From positions 3,534,001 through 3,598,000 of the forward strand of contig NZ_CP101454.1 in the NCBI RefSeq assembly GCF_024362405.1: a stretch of DNA of 64,000 nucleotides. Direction: 5' to 3'. A program made the position numbers and the translations under genes. Under the pieces are notes generated by a model, which saw nothing but the letters and a program-made list of their open reading frames with translations, had not been told where the DNA came from and ran no database searches. Shown piece by piece: positions 8,234 to 17,600 of the stretch; position 1 is the stretch's first letter; each line of letters starts with the position of its first letter. Origin of the DNA: Halorarius litoreus. GTDB lineage: Archaea > Halobacteriota > Halobacteria > Halobacteriales > Haloarculaceae.

Positions 8234-10255
8234 ATGACAGGGGACAGACAGTCGCTTCGCCGCCGTGGCTTTCTCAAGGCCACCGGCGCAGCGGCCGCTG
8301 CGAGCGTTGCGGGGTGTCTGGGGCGAACCGAACAATCGGAAGACGAGGCGCGCGCCGGCTCGGCGAGCACGGCGCAAACGAGCGGAGGGACGTTGAACCT
8401 CTTCACCGAGAGCGTAGAGACGTTCGACCCGATCAGGTCGGTGAACACACAGTCCGGTGAAATCGTCCAGCAGCTGTTCGACGGGCTGACGAACTACGAG
8501 AACGCGTCGGCGACGAACATCACGAACCTGCTGGCGAGCTCCATCGAGGTCAGTAGCGACTTCACGACGTACACGATCACGCTGAAGTCGGGGGCGACGT
8601 TCCACGACGGCACGAGCGTCACGGCGAGCGACGTGGCGTACTCGTGGGAGCGACTGGCGCAGTCGCCGAACTCCAGCCGGGACTGGTTCATCCTCGACGT
8701 ACTCGGAATCAGTCACGACAGGGACAGCGACGGGAACTACGTGCCCGGGAGTCTGGCCGTTCGCACGCCGGACGCCTCGACGGTTGAGTTCGACCTGGAC
8801 CAGCCGTTCTACGCGACCGAGGAGATGCTCGCGTACTCGGCGTTCGCCGTCGTGCCCGAGGGCATCGTCGGTGACATCGAGGGCTACTCGGGGCAGATGA
8901 GCTACGACGAGTTCGCGACCGAGAACCCGATCGGTGCGGGACCCTTCCAACTCGACCACTACTACGATGGCGTCGAGATCGTCGCGAACGCCTTCGCGGA
9001 CTACCACGGCTCGGGACCGAACGTCGACCGGCTCTACTGGATGCACGAACTGGGCGCAGACGACCGGTGGGCGGACATCAACGACAAGGACGTCGAGCTG
9101 TTCGACATTCCGACCAAGTACTACGACCCGTCGAAGGTCTCGAACACGACGACGGACTCACAGGGGCGCATCACGGGGGAGTACGGTCCACTCGACAACG
9201 AAGAGACGGTACAGTACCAGCGCGTGACCGAACTGTCGACGTTCTACCTCGGGATGGACGTGCGACACGTCCCGAAAGCGGCTCGCCAGGCCATCGCGTA
9301 CCTGGTCGACCAGGACGACGTCGCGGCGACGACGCACAAGAACCGTGTTCGGCCGGCGTACCACCTCACGATGCCGAACATCTACCCCGGGGGGAGTAGC
9401 GAGTACGATTCACACGCGACCAACAACTATCCGTACAGCGAGCGGACGAGCGACCTGAGTTCGGCCCAGCAGGTGATGGAGGACGCGGGCTACGGCCCGG
9501 ACAACCGAGTCAGCATCACGTTCTCGCACTACACCAGTGAATCGTGGTCCGACTTCGCTACCGAACTGCAGACGAAGGCCACCGACGCCTACATCGACAT
9601 CACGGTCGAGCAGCAGACGTTCAGCGAGTTGCTCGAACAGGGGCGGCAGGGCAACCACGACATCTACACGCTGGGGTGGATCATCGACTATCCCGCGCCG
9701 GAGAACATACTCCAGCTCATCTACCCGCCGAACACGGACACCGCCAACTCCTCGCCGATGTCCTACACGAACTGGGACGACCTGAACACACAGGCGAAGC
9801 AGGACGCGACGGACGCGTACGAGACCATCCTGAACAATCCCGAGCCAACCTCGACCGACGAGAGTAACCGCGACAGCGCGGCCGTCACGATGGAGGAAGC
9901 CAACTGGGATGACGTCATCTTCCTCCCGATGTTCCACGGGGTGAGCGAGCGGTTCTACTACAACAGCGTCGACGTGCCGATCCACGGTCCGATGGGGCCG
10001 ACCCGGCAGAAGCTCAACGGCGTCACCATCAACACGGACATCGGGCCGGAGGGCTCGATGTCGCCGACCGACCCGGACGGCGACGGGCTGTACGAGGACG
10101 TGGACGGCGACGGGGAACGCGACGCGGACGACGCCCGACTGTTGTTCCAGGAGACGGACCAGTTCAGCGACCCGGCGAAGTACGACTTCAACGGTAACGG
10201 CGAGGTCAACGTCGCCGACGTGCAGGCGCTGAAGAACGAGAACGAGAACCAGTAG
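8234..10255 (+). CDS. dockerin-bearing Tat lipoprotein, family 5 extracellular solute-binding protein
   Basis: A 673-residue secreted lipoprotein. The Tat signal is RRRGFLKATG (residues 9-18) and the lipobox VAGC puts the lipid on Cys28. Residues about 50-590 match the oligopeptide/dipeptide solute-binding fold (SBP_bac_5): GGTLNLF, then EIVQQLFDGL, LKSGATFHDGTSVTASDV and YTLGWIIDYPAPEN. The last 65 residues are a type I dockerin with two calcium loops, DVDGDGERDADDA near 623 and DFNGNGEVNVAD near 652. A dockerin on a solute-binding protein is unusual. No ABC permease or ATPase is beside it. It is the first gene of a tight three-gene operon with two cohesin proteins. The ligand is unknown, probably a peptide or oligosaccharide. 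Confidence 0.9.
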   Translation: MTGDRQSLRRRGFLKATGAAAAASVAGCLGRTEQSEDEARAGSASTAQTSGGTLNLFTESVETFDPIRSVNTQSGEIVQQLFDGLTNYENASATNITNLLASSIEVSSDFTTYTITLKSGATFHDGTSVTASDVAYSWERLAQSPNSSRDWFILDVLGISHDRDSDGNYVPGSLAVRTPDASTVEFDLDQPFYATEEMLAYSAFAVVPEGIVGDIEGYSGQMSYDEFATENPIGAGPFQLDHYYDGVEIVANAFADYHGSGPNVDRLYWMHELGADDRWADINDKDVELFDIPTKYYDPSKVSNTTTDSQGRITGEYGPLDNEETVQYQRVTELSTFYLGMDVRHVPKAARQAIAYLVDQDDVAATTHKNRVRPAYHLTMPNIYPGGSSEYDSHATNNYPYSERTSDLSSAQQVMEDAGYGPDNRVSITFSHYTSESWSDFATELQTKATDAYIDITVEQQTFSELLEQGRQGNHDIYTLGWIIDYPAPENILQLIYPPNTDTANSSPMSYTNWDDLNTQAKQDATDAYETILNNPEPTSTDESNRDSAAVTMEEANWDDVIFLPMFHGVSERFYYNSVDVPIHGPMGPTRQKLNGVTINTDIGPEGSMSPTDPDGDGLYEDVDGDGERDADDARLLFQETDQFSDPAKYDFNGNGEVNVADVQALKNENENQ

Positions 10256-10267
10256 AGGGTACGAGGA

Positions 10268-13200
10268 ATGACGAACACATCCACGAACACATCCCTCGCC
10301 CTCGCGGCGACCGCGATGGCCGCCGTGCTGGTCTTCAGTGCGGCGTTCGCTGGGGTCACGCTCGGGACCGTCGGCGCGGCTTCGACGAGTACGCCGGCTA
10401 CGGGGCCGCTGAACGTCACGTACGCCGACTCCGTCGCGACGGCCGTCAGCGCCGACGGCGAGAGCCGGCAACCGAAAATCGTTTTTAACCAGTCACGGAC
10501 CATCGACGCCGCGGCAGGCGACGAGTTCGTCGTCGAGAACGTCGACACCGGCACGTCGGTCAGCGTCGTCCCGTCCGAGCAACTCAACGTCTCGGCCGGC
10601 GACGCCCTCGAACTCGAGGTCGTCGAAGGAGACGGCACCCAGTCGACTGACCCGACCATCCAGCTGGAACACAACGACACGGCGACGACGTACAACGCCA
10701 CGGTCAGCGGGGACTTCGCGAATACGTTCCAGGCGCCGTACTCGAATCTGACCGTCACGTTCGTCGACGACGGAGCGGCCGTCGACTCGACCGAGCGTGC
10801 AGCCATCCACCCGGTCGACTACGACGCGGCGTTCCAGCAGAACTCCACATCCGGCACCGTCTTGCTCTCGTTCGCGCGCGACGGGTTGCCCACGAACTCA
10901 CAGGTGGACTACACCCTGTTCGGCGAGAACGTCGACGTCCCGCTCTCGTACAACGCGACGAGCGACCGATTCGAGGGGACGCTCGACGTCTCCTCGCTCA
11001 ACGAATCGACGTACCCCGGTGGCGCGTTCTTCACCCATCCGGACGACGGCTTCTACTTCGGCGCGAACGGTGACCTCGTCGTCAACCGGAGCGGGAGTTC
11101 CGATGGCACCTCGTCCGGCGGCGGAGGGGGCGGCACTGGACCCGTCGACATCAGCCACTCGACCACCATCTTCGGGAAAGGCGATGCGAACGCAAGGGGT
11201 CGCCGCCCAGGCGTGACGTTCAACCAGTCGATCACACTCGATTCAGCCGACGACTTGGTCGTCACGAACGTCGAGTCTGGAGCACAGACACTGGTCGAAC
11301 CAACCGGTCCCATCAACGTCACCACTGACGACGACGTTGCGCTGAACGTCGTTCTCGGCGACGGTTCTGCCGACTCGACGCCAGAGCTCCAGTTACACAC
11401 GCCAGAGAACAACACCTACTTCACGGCGAACGTCAGCGGCAACGTCTCGGGAACGTTCCGTGGTCCGTACTCGAATCTCACCATCGCGTATGTCGACAAC
11501 GGCACGACGGTCGACACGACCGGTGAGTCAATACATCCCTACAACTACACGAAAGATCACCGGCAGAACTCGACGAACGGGACGGTTCGAGTCTCGCTTG
11601 CACGCGATGGCCTCCCCAAGAGTACCACCGTCGACTACTCGGTGTATCAGGAGAACGTGAGCGGTCAACTGACCTACAACGCTACGGAAGACGCGTTCGT
11701 CGGAACTGTCGATACCTCATCACTGCCGGACGGGACGTACTCCGTCTATCCGACGTTCCGGACGACTAGCGGCGAGTCGTACTTCTTCACGAGTAACGAG
11801 CTCGTTGTCAACGGGAGTTCTGACGGAGGGAGCACAGCGTCCGGTCCACTGTCGGTCACGTTCGACTCGTCGGTGTCGACGACGTCCTCGGGTGACGGTA
11901 CCCCCACGAGTAGTACCCCGTACGTCGTGTTCAACCAATCCCGGACGCTCGACGGGAGTGGCGGCGACTATCTGATACTGACGAACACGAACACCGGCGC
12001 GAACCTGACCGTCACGCCGACCGAACCGGTCAGCATCGACGCGATGTCCGAAGTCGGACTGGACATCTACAACGGGAGCGGCGCCATCAGGTCGCCGAGA
12101 CTCACCGTCAACAACGGAACGTGGAGCTACTACGACGTGGAGGTCTCGGGCAACGTCTCGGGGACCGTCACTGCCCCGTACGCGAACTACACCGTGACGT
12201 TCGTCAACGACACCACCGAGGTCACGACGACGCCCGAGGACATCATCCACCCCATCGGATACCTCGGGGAGGTCAGGCAGACGGGGACCACTGGCACCAT
12301 CGAGGTATCCGTCCCTCGCGACGGCCTCCCCCGGAATTCATCCGTGCGCGTTACTGTCCATGGTACGGCCGCCGACTCCTCACTCTCGTACAATTCGAGT
12401 GCGGACACGTTCGACGGTACCCTGGACGTCTCGGAGCTCTCTGACGGGACCTACCGAGCAGGAGTGTTGTTCGACACTGCAGAGGACGGCTTCTACTTCG
12501 CCTTCAGCAGCGACCTTCTCGTCGGTCAGGAGCCGTCGGCCACCTTCGCTGACCAGACCACCAACGGCACGTATGCGACCATCGACGCCGCGTACCTGCC
12601 GAATGGCGGGTTCCTGACCGTCCGCGACGACTCGCTGTCGAGCGGGGCAGTGTTCGACTCCGTACTCGGCGTCTCGCCGTACCTCTCGGCGGGCAACCAC
12701 AGCGACGTCACCGTCCGACTCGGTGACCCCATCGCGTACAACCAGACGCTCATCGCGATGCCGCACACGGACTCGAACGGCAACCAGCAGTTCGACTTCG
12801 TCGACTCCGAGGGTGCGGAAGACGGTCCGTACGTCGACACCGACGGCAACGTCATCACTGACAGCGCGAACGCGACCGTCGACCTGACGGGGGAGCCCGG
12901 CGACGCCTCGGTGTATCTGGAGCCGGCAAACCGAACGGTCGACGTCGGTGAGAACGTCACCTACCTCGTTCGCGTCGCGAACCCCGGCGCTGGAGTCGGT
13001 GCGCTGAACATCTCGGTCGCCCCGTCGACGACCGACGTCGAGATCGTCGACGCAGGGCTCCCACCCGGAACCGAGCTCACCGAGGTCGCGTATCGCTCTG
13101 ACGGCAGCGTGCAGCTGCGCGCGGCCGGCATGGACACCGGCACCACCGACCCCGTCGTCGCTGCCATCACGGTACAGGGCGCGCAGGCTGGCAACGGCAC

Positions 13201-14638
13201 GCTCGTCCCGACCGTCGACACGCTCGCCGACGAGCGCGGGCTGGAGTACAACGTCACGGCTGCAGCCAGCAGCAACTACACCGTCACGCGCCCGAGCCTG
13301 ACGCTCGACCTCGTCCCGTCGAACGCGGAGACGCGCGTCGGGGAACGGAACGCGTACACGCTCGTCGCGCGGAACGTCGACGACGGCGTCGGCGCGATGA
13401 ACGTGACGGTGACGCTCGACGACGCCAGCGTGGTGGACATCGTCGACAACGACGTCGCCGGGAGCCCCGACCTCCGGAGTTCAGTCCACGAGACCGCGAA
13501 CGGGACGGAGACGCTCACCATCCGCGCGGCTGGGATGGACACACCGGACACCGGAGACATGCCCATCGCGGCGGTCTACCTCGAAGGCGCCCAGCAGGGG
13601 AACGCGACGCTCACCCTCGAAGGGAACGTCGTCGCCACCGAGGCCGGCACGGAGTACGTCGTCTCGAACACGCCGACCGCACCGGTCGACGTGCCACAGC
13701 CGAAGGTCGACGTGTTCGTTGCCCCCGAGAACAACGACGTGCAGGCCGGTGAGACGTTCACGGTCGACATCGTCTCGGACACGAACACGCTCGGCGTCTA
13801 CGGCGAGGAGTTCACCCTCGCGTTCAACGAGACGTTGCTCAACGCGACCGAGGTGACCGAAGGGCCGTTCCTGAGCAAGGACGGTGCCGAGACGTTCGTC
13901 GCCTCCGAAGACATCGACAACACGAACGGCACCGTCGACGTGGGCATCAGCCGGAAGAACACCAGCACGACCGTCTCAGGGACTGGTGTCGTCGCATCGG
14001 TGACGTTCCGCGTCGACGAGAACGCGACTCGAGGGGTCGACTCACCGCTGGCGCTCACCACGGTGAAGGTCTCCGACGAGAACGCGAACGCGGTTCCCCA
14101 CCGCCGGTTCAACGGCACGGCCTACGTGCCGGTGAATCTCCCACCGGAGCTCAACGCGACGCTCGTCTCGACCGTCGTGAACGAGGGACAGCCGGTCAAG
14201 GTTCGTGCCGAGGCGACCGACTCTGACGGGAACGTCACGACCGTCTCGCTGCACGACCCGAACGGTACCGAACTCGATTCGGAGAGCTGTGAGTCCGTCT
14301 GTCTCCACACGCTCTCGGCGACGCCGAACTTCCACACGTGGAACGGCAGCGGCTACGGCACGACGACGGTCTACACCGTCGCCGTCGACGACGACGGCGC
14401 GGACGCCACCCGCGAATTGACGTTCAAGGTGTACACCGCTGGCGACGCCAACGGTGACGGCGTCGTCGACATCTTCGACGCGTCGACCATCGGCACCGCC
14501 TGGAACGCACAGCGCGGAGACGCCGCGTACTCGGATGCGGCCGACCAGAACAACGACGGCGTCGTCGACATCTTCGACGCCAGCATCCTCGGGACGAACT
14601 GGAACGACGAAGCGACGACCAACAGCACGAGCAGCTAA
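10268..14638 (+). CDS. secreted scaffold with three novel repeats, DUF7282, cohesin-like modules and dockerin
   Basis: A 1,456-residue protein starting 12 bases after the solute-binding gene, with a purine-rich GAGGA just before the ATG. A signal peptide fills about residues 1-38. Three related repeats of about 230 residues follow (about 45-275, 290-520, 530-755), each with VFNQS(R/I)T-D near the start, an IHP(V/Y/I) motif and a (DG)LP motif. About 757-870 is DUF7282 (LPNGGFLTVRDDS, LIAMPH). Two cohesin-like beta modules with an AAGMDT motif (about 880-1140) precede a clearer cohesin (about 1144-1289: VAPENNDVQAGETFTVDI, VASVTFRVD, VKVSDENANAVP). An Ig-like domain and a C-terminal dockerin (DANGDGVVDIFD, DQNNDGVVDIFD) end it. 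There is no membrane anchor. Many Asn-X-Ser/Thr sites suggest N-glycosylation. The repeat function is unknown. Confidence 0.88.
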   Translation: MTNTSTNTSLALAATAMAAVLVFSAAFAGVTLGTVGAASTSTPATGPLNVTYADSVATAVSADGESRQPKIVFNQSRTIDAAAGDEFVVENVDTGTSVSVVPSEQLNVSAGDALELEVVEGDGTQSTDPTIQLEHNDTATTYNATVSGDFANTFQAPYSNLTVTFVDDGAAVDSTERAAIHPVDYDAAFQQNSTSGTVLLSFARDGLPTNSQVDYTLFGENVDVPLSYNATSDRFEGTLDVSSLNESTYPGGAFFTHPDDGFYFGANGDLVVNRSGSSDGTSSGGGGGGTGPVDISHSTTIFGKGDANARGRRPGVTFNQSITLDSADDLVVTNVESGAQTLVEPTGPINVTTDDDVALNVVLGDGSADSTPELQLHTPENNTYFTANVSGNVSGTFRGPYSNLTIAYVDNGTTVDTTGESIHPYNYTKDHRQNSTNGTVRVSLARDGLPKSTTVDYSVYQENVSGQLTYNATEDAFVGTVDTSSLPDGTYSVYPTFRTTSGESYFFTSNELVVNGSSDGGSTASGPLSVTFDSSVSTTSSGDGTPTSSTPYVVFNQSRTLDGSGGDYLILTNTNTGANLTVTPTEPVSIDAMSEVGLDIYNGSGAIRSPRLTVNNGTWSYYDVEVSGNVSGTVTAPYANYTVTFVNDTTEVTTTPEDIIHPIGYLGEVRQTGTTGTIEVSVPRDGLPRNSSVRVTVHGTAADSSLSYNSSADTFDGTLDVSELSDGTYRAGVLFDTAEDGFYFAFSSDLLVGQEPSATFADQTTNGTYATIDAAYLPNGGFLTVRDDSLSSGAVFDSVLGVSPYLSAGNHSDVTVRLGDPIAYNQTLIAMPHTDSNGNQQFDFVDSEGAEDGPYVDTDGNVITDSANATVDLTGEPGDASVYLEPANRTVDVGENVTYLVRVANPGAGVGALNISVAPSTTDVEIVDAGLPPGTELTEVAYRSDGSVQLRAAGMDTGTTDPVVAAITVQGAQAGNGTLVPTVDTLADERGLEYNVTAAASSNYTVTRPSLTLDLVPSNAETRVGERNAYTLVARNVDDGVGAMNVTVTLDDASVVDIVDNDVAGSPDLRSSVHETANGTETLTIRAAGMDTPDTGDMPIAAVYLEGAQQGNATLTLEGNVVATEAGTEYVVSNTPTAPVDVPQPKVDVFVAPENNDVQAGETFTVDIVSDTNTLGVYGEEFTLAFNETLLNATEVTEGPFLSKDGAETFVASEDIDNTNGTVDVGISRKNTSTTVSGTGVVASVTFRVDENATRGVDSPLALTTVKVSDENANAVPHRRFNGTAYVPVNLPPELNATLVSTVVNEGQPVKVRAEATDSDGNVTTVSLHDPNGTELDSESCESVCLHTLSATPNFHTWNGSGYGTTTVYTVAVDDDGADATRELTFKVYTAGDANGDGVVDIFDASTIGTAWNAQRGDAAYSDAADQNNDGVVDIFDASILGTNWNDEATTNSTSS

Positions 14639-14641
14639 CCA

Positions 14642-17600
14642 ATGAGAACACGCGCACTCACACTCACGGCGCTCGTCGTGCTCGCCGCGTTCGTCCCCTT
14701 CGTCGGGGGCACAGCGGTCGCGTCGAGCCACGAGGGCGAGCTATCGCTCAACGAAAGCAACGTCACCCTGAGTCAGGGTGAATCAGTCTGGATCGCGGTG
14801 CAGTACGACACGGCTCCCGGGTCCGCTGGGCCACCGATAAACGCCATCCAGTTCCAGCTCCGGTTCAACAGCACGGTGCTGAACGCGTCGAACCCCCAAC
14901 CGGGACCGTATCTGACGCAGGACGGGGTTGGGTCGCTAAAACCGGGAGAGGGAACAGACAACTCGACCGGTGTCGTGGACTACGGCGAGGCCCGAAAAGA
15001 CGATAGCGGCGTGACGGGCGCCGGCGACGTGGCGTACGTGAAGTTCACCGCCACGGAGAACACGAGCAAGCCGCTCGGCGCGCTCACGTCGCTCACCTTC
15101 GAGACGGTGAAGGTCAGCGACCCGAACCAGAACTCCGTCCCGACGCAAGCAACCGGCGGCACCATCGACACGGTCGACACGGTCCCCCCGACCGCGAACG
15201 CCACGGTCCAGAAGACGACGGTGAACGTCTCCGAGGACGTCGCGTTCCACGCGGCCGACTCGACAGACAACCACCGCATCGACTCGTACGAGTGGGACTT
15301 CGACGGTGACGGCACGGCCGACGCCACCGGCTCGCAAGTGTCCACCAGCTTCGACTCGACCGGGACGAAGACCGTCGCGGTGACGGTCACGGACGCCGAC
15401 GGCAACACCGACACCGACACCGTCGATGTCCAGGTCGTCGACGAGGTCGACCCCACTGCAGCAGTCACGGCGACGACGACGACGGTCGAACTCGGTGACC
15501 CCGTGACACTCGACGGGAGCGATTCCACGGACAACGATGCCGTCGCGTCCTACGAGTGGGACTTCACCGACGACGGGACGGTCGACGAGACCACCACCTC
15601 GCCGTCGGTCGACTACACGTACGGCGACCGGGGGACGTTCACCGCGAACCTCACCGTCGTCGACCCGAGCGGCAACACCGACACTGCGACCGTGCAGGTG
15701 ACCGTCGAGGACACCACCACACCGAGCGTGTCGGTGGCGCCGAACACGACCGAACAGACGCTCGGCGCCCCCGTCGAGTTCGACGCCTCGGGAACGACCG
15801 ACAACGGCGCAGTCGCCTCCTACGCCTGGGACTTCGACGAGGACGGCCAGATCGAACAGAACACCATCGACCCGGTGGTCACTCACACCTTCGACACGCG
15901 CGGGACGTACAACGTGTCCGTCACGGCGACCGACGAGGCCGGCAACAGCGGTACGGGCACGGCCGCGACCGTCAGCATCGTCGACGGAACCGCCCCGATC
16001 GCGGTGGTCGAGGGCCCCGAGGGCGCGCTCAACGTCTCCGAAGCGGGGACGTTCGACGCCTCGAACTCGACTGACAACACCGAGATCGACTCCTACGAGT
16101 GGACGTTCGGTGACGGGTCGAGCGCGACCGGCGTGACCGTCGACCACGCCTACGACGCGAAGGGCAACTACACGGTGACGCTGACCGTCACCGACGTCGA
16201 CGGCAACACCGACACCGCTTCGACGAGCATCGAGGTCGGCGACGGTGTCCCGCCGAGCGCGAGCGCGACCGTCAACCGCACCAGCGCAGGGCTGAACGTC
16301 ACGACGGTCTCGTTCGACGCGAGCGGGTCGTCGGACAACGACGCCATCGCCTCCTACGAGTGGGACTTCGACGGCGACGGTGCCGTCGAGACGACGACGA
16401 CCGCGGCGACGACGACCTACGTCTACCCCGCAACGGGCACGTTCACGCCCGAGGTGACGGTCGTCGACGCAAGCGGGAACACCGACACCGCGACCACGGC
16501 CGACGTGACCGTCGCGGACACCACCGCACCGGACGCGAGCGCGACCGTCAACGCGACGGACGTGTTCCTGACGGACACCGTCGGCTTCGACGCCTCGCAG
16601 TCGACCGACAACGGTCAGATAGTCGCCTACCGCTGGGACGTGGACGGCGACGGTACGGTCGACGCGACGACCTCCTCGCCGACGTACGTCCACTCGTACG
16701 ACGCGCGTGGGTCGTACACCCCGACCGTGAGGGTCGTCGACGCGGCGAACAACAGCGCCACGGCGACGATGGCGACGGTCAACGTCACTGACGGCACGCC
16801 ACCGGAGGCGGCGGTCGCTACCCCGTCGCGGACGGTCGACGTGAACGTGACGACGACGTTCGACGCCTCACCCAGCACGGATAACACACAGATCGACTCG
16901 TACGCCTGGGCGTTCGGTGACGGGTCGAGCGCGACCGGCGTGACCTTCGACCACGCCTACGACGCGAAGGGCAACTACACGGTGACGCTGACCGTCACTG
17001 ACGTCGACGGCAACACGAACACGACGACGGCCTCGGTCGCAGTCGTCGACCGCGTGGCGCCGACGGCGACGGCGACGGTGAACCGGACGAGCGCGGAGCT
17101 CAACCGGACGACCGTCGCGTTCGACGCCTCTGGCAGCTCTGACAACGACGCCGTCGATTCCTACGAGTGGGACTTCGACGGCGACGACACGGTCGACGAG
17201 ACTACCACCTCACCCACGACGACGCACGTCTTCGCGGCGACGGGGACGTTCACGCCCGAGGTGACGGTCGTCGACGCCAGCGGCAACACCGACACCGCGA
17301 CCACGAGCGACGTGACGGTGAGCGACACCATCGCGCCGACGCCAGCCATCACTGGCCCGCAGCCAGCCGTCGTCAACATCACGTCGACGTTCGACGCCTC
17401 GAACACGACGGACAACGGTCCCATCGCGAGCTACGAGTGGGACTTCGACGGCGACGGCACGACGAACGCGACGACGGCCGACCCGACCGCCGACACCGTC
17501 TACACGGTGCCGGACCGGACGCTGACGGTCACCGTGACCGTCACCGACGAGGCCGGCAACACGGCGACGACGGAGATGACCGTCAACACGACGCGCGCAC

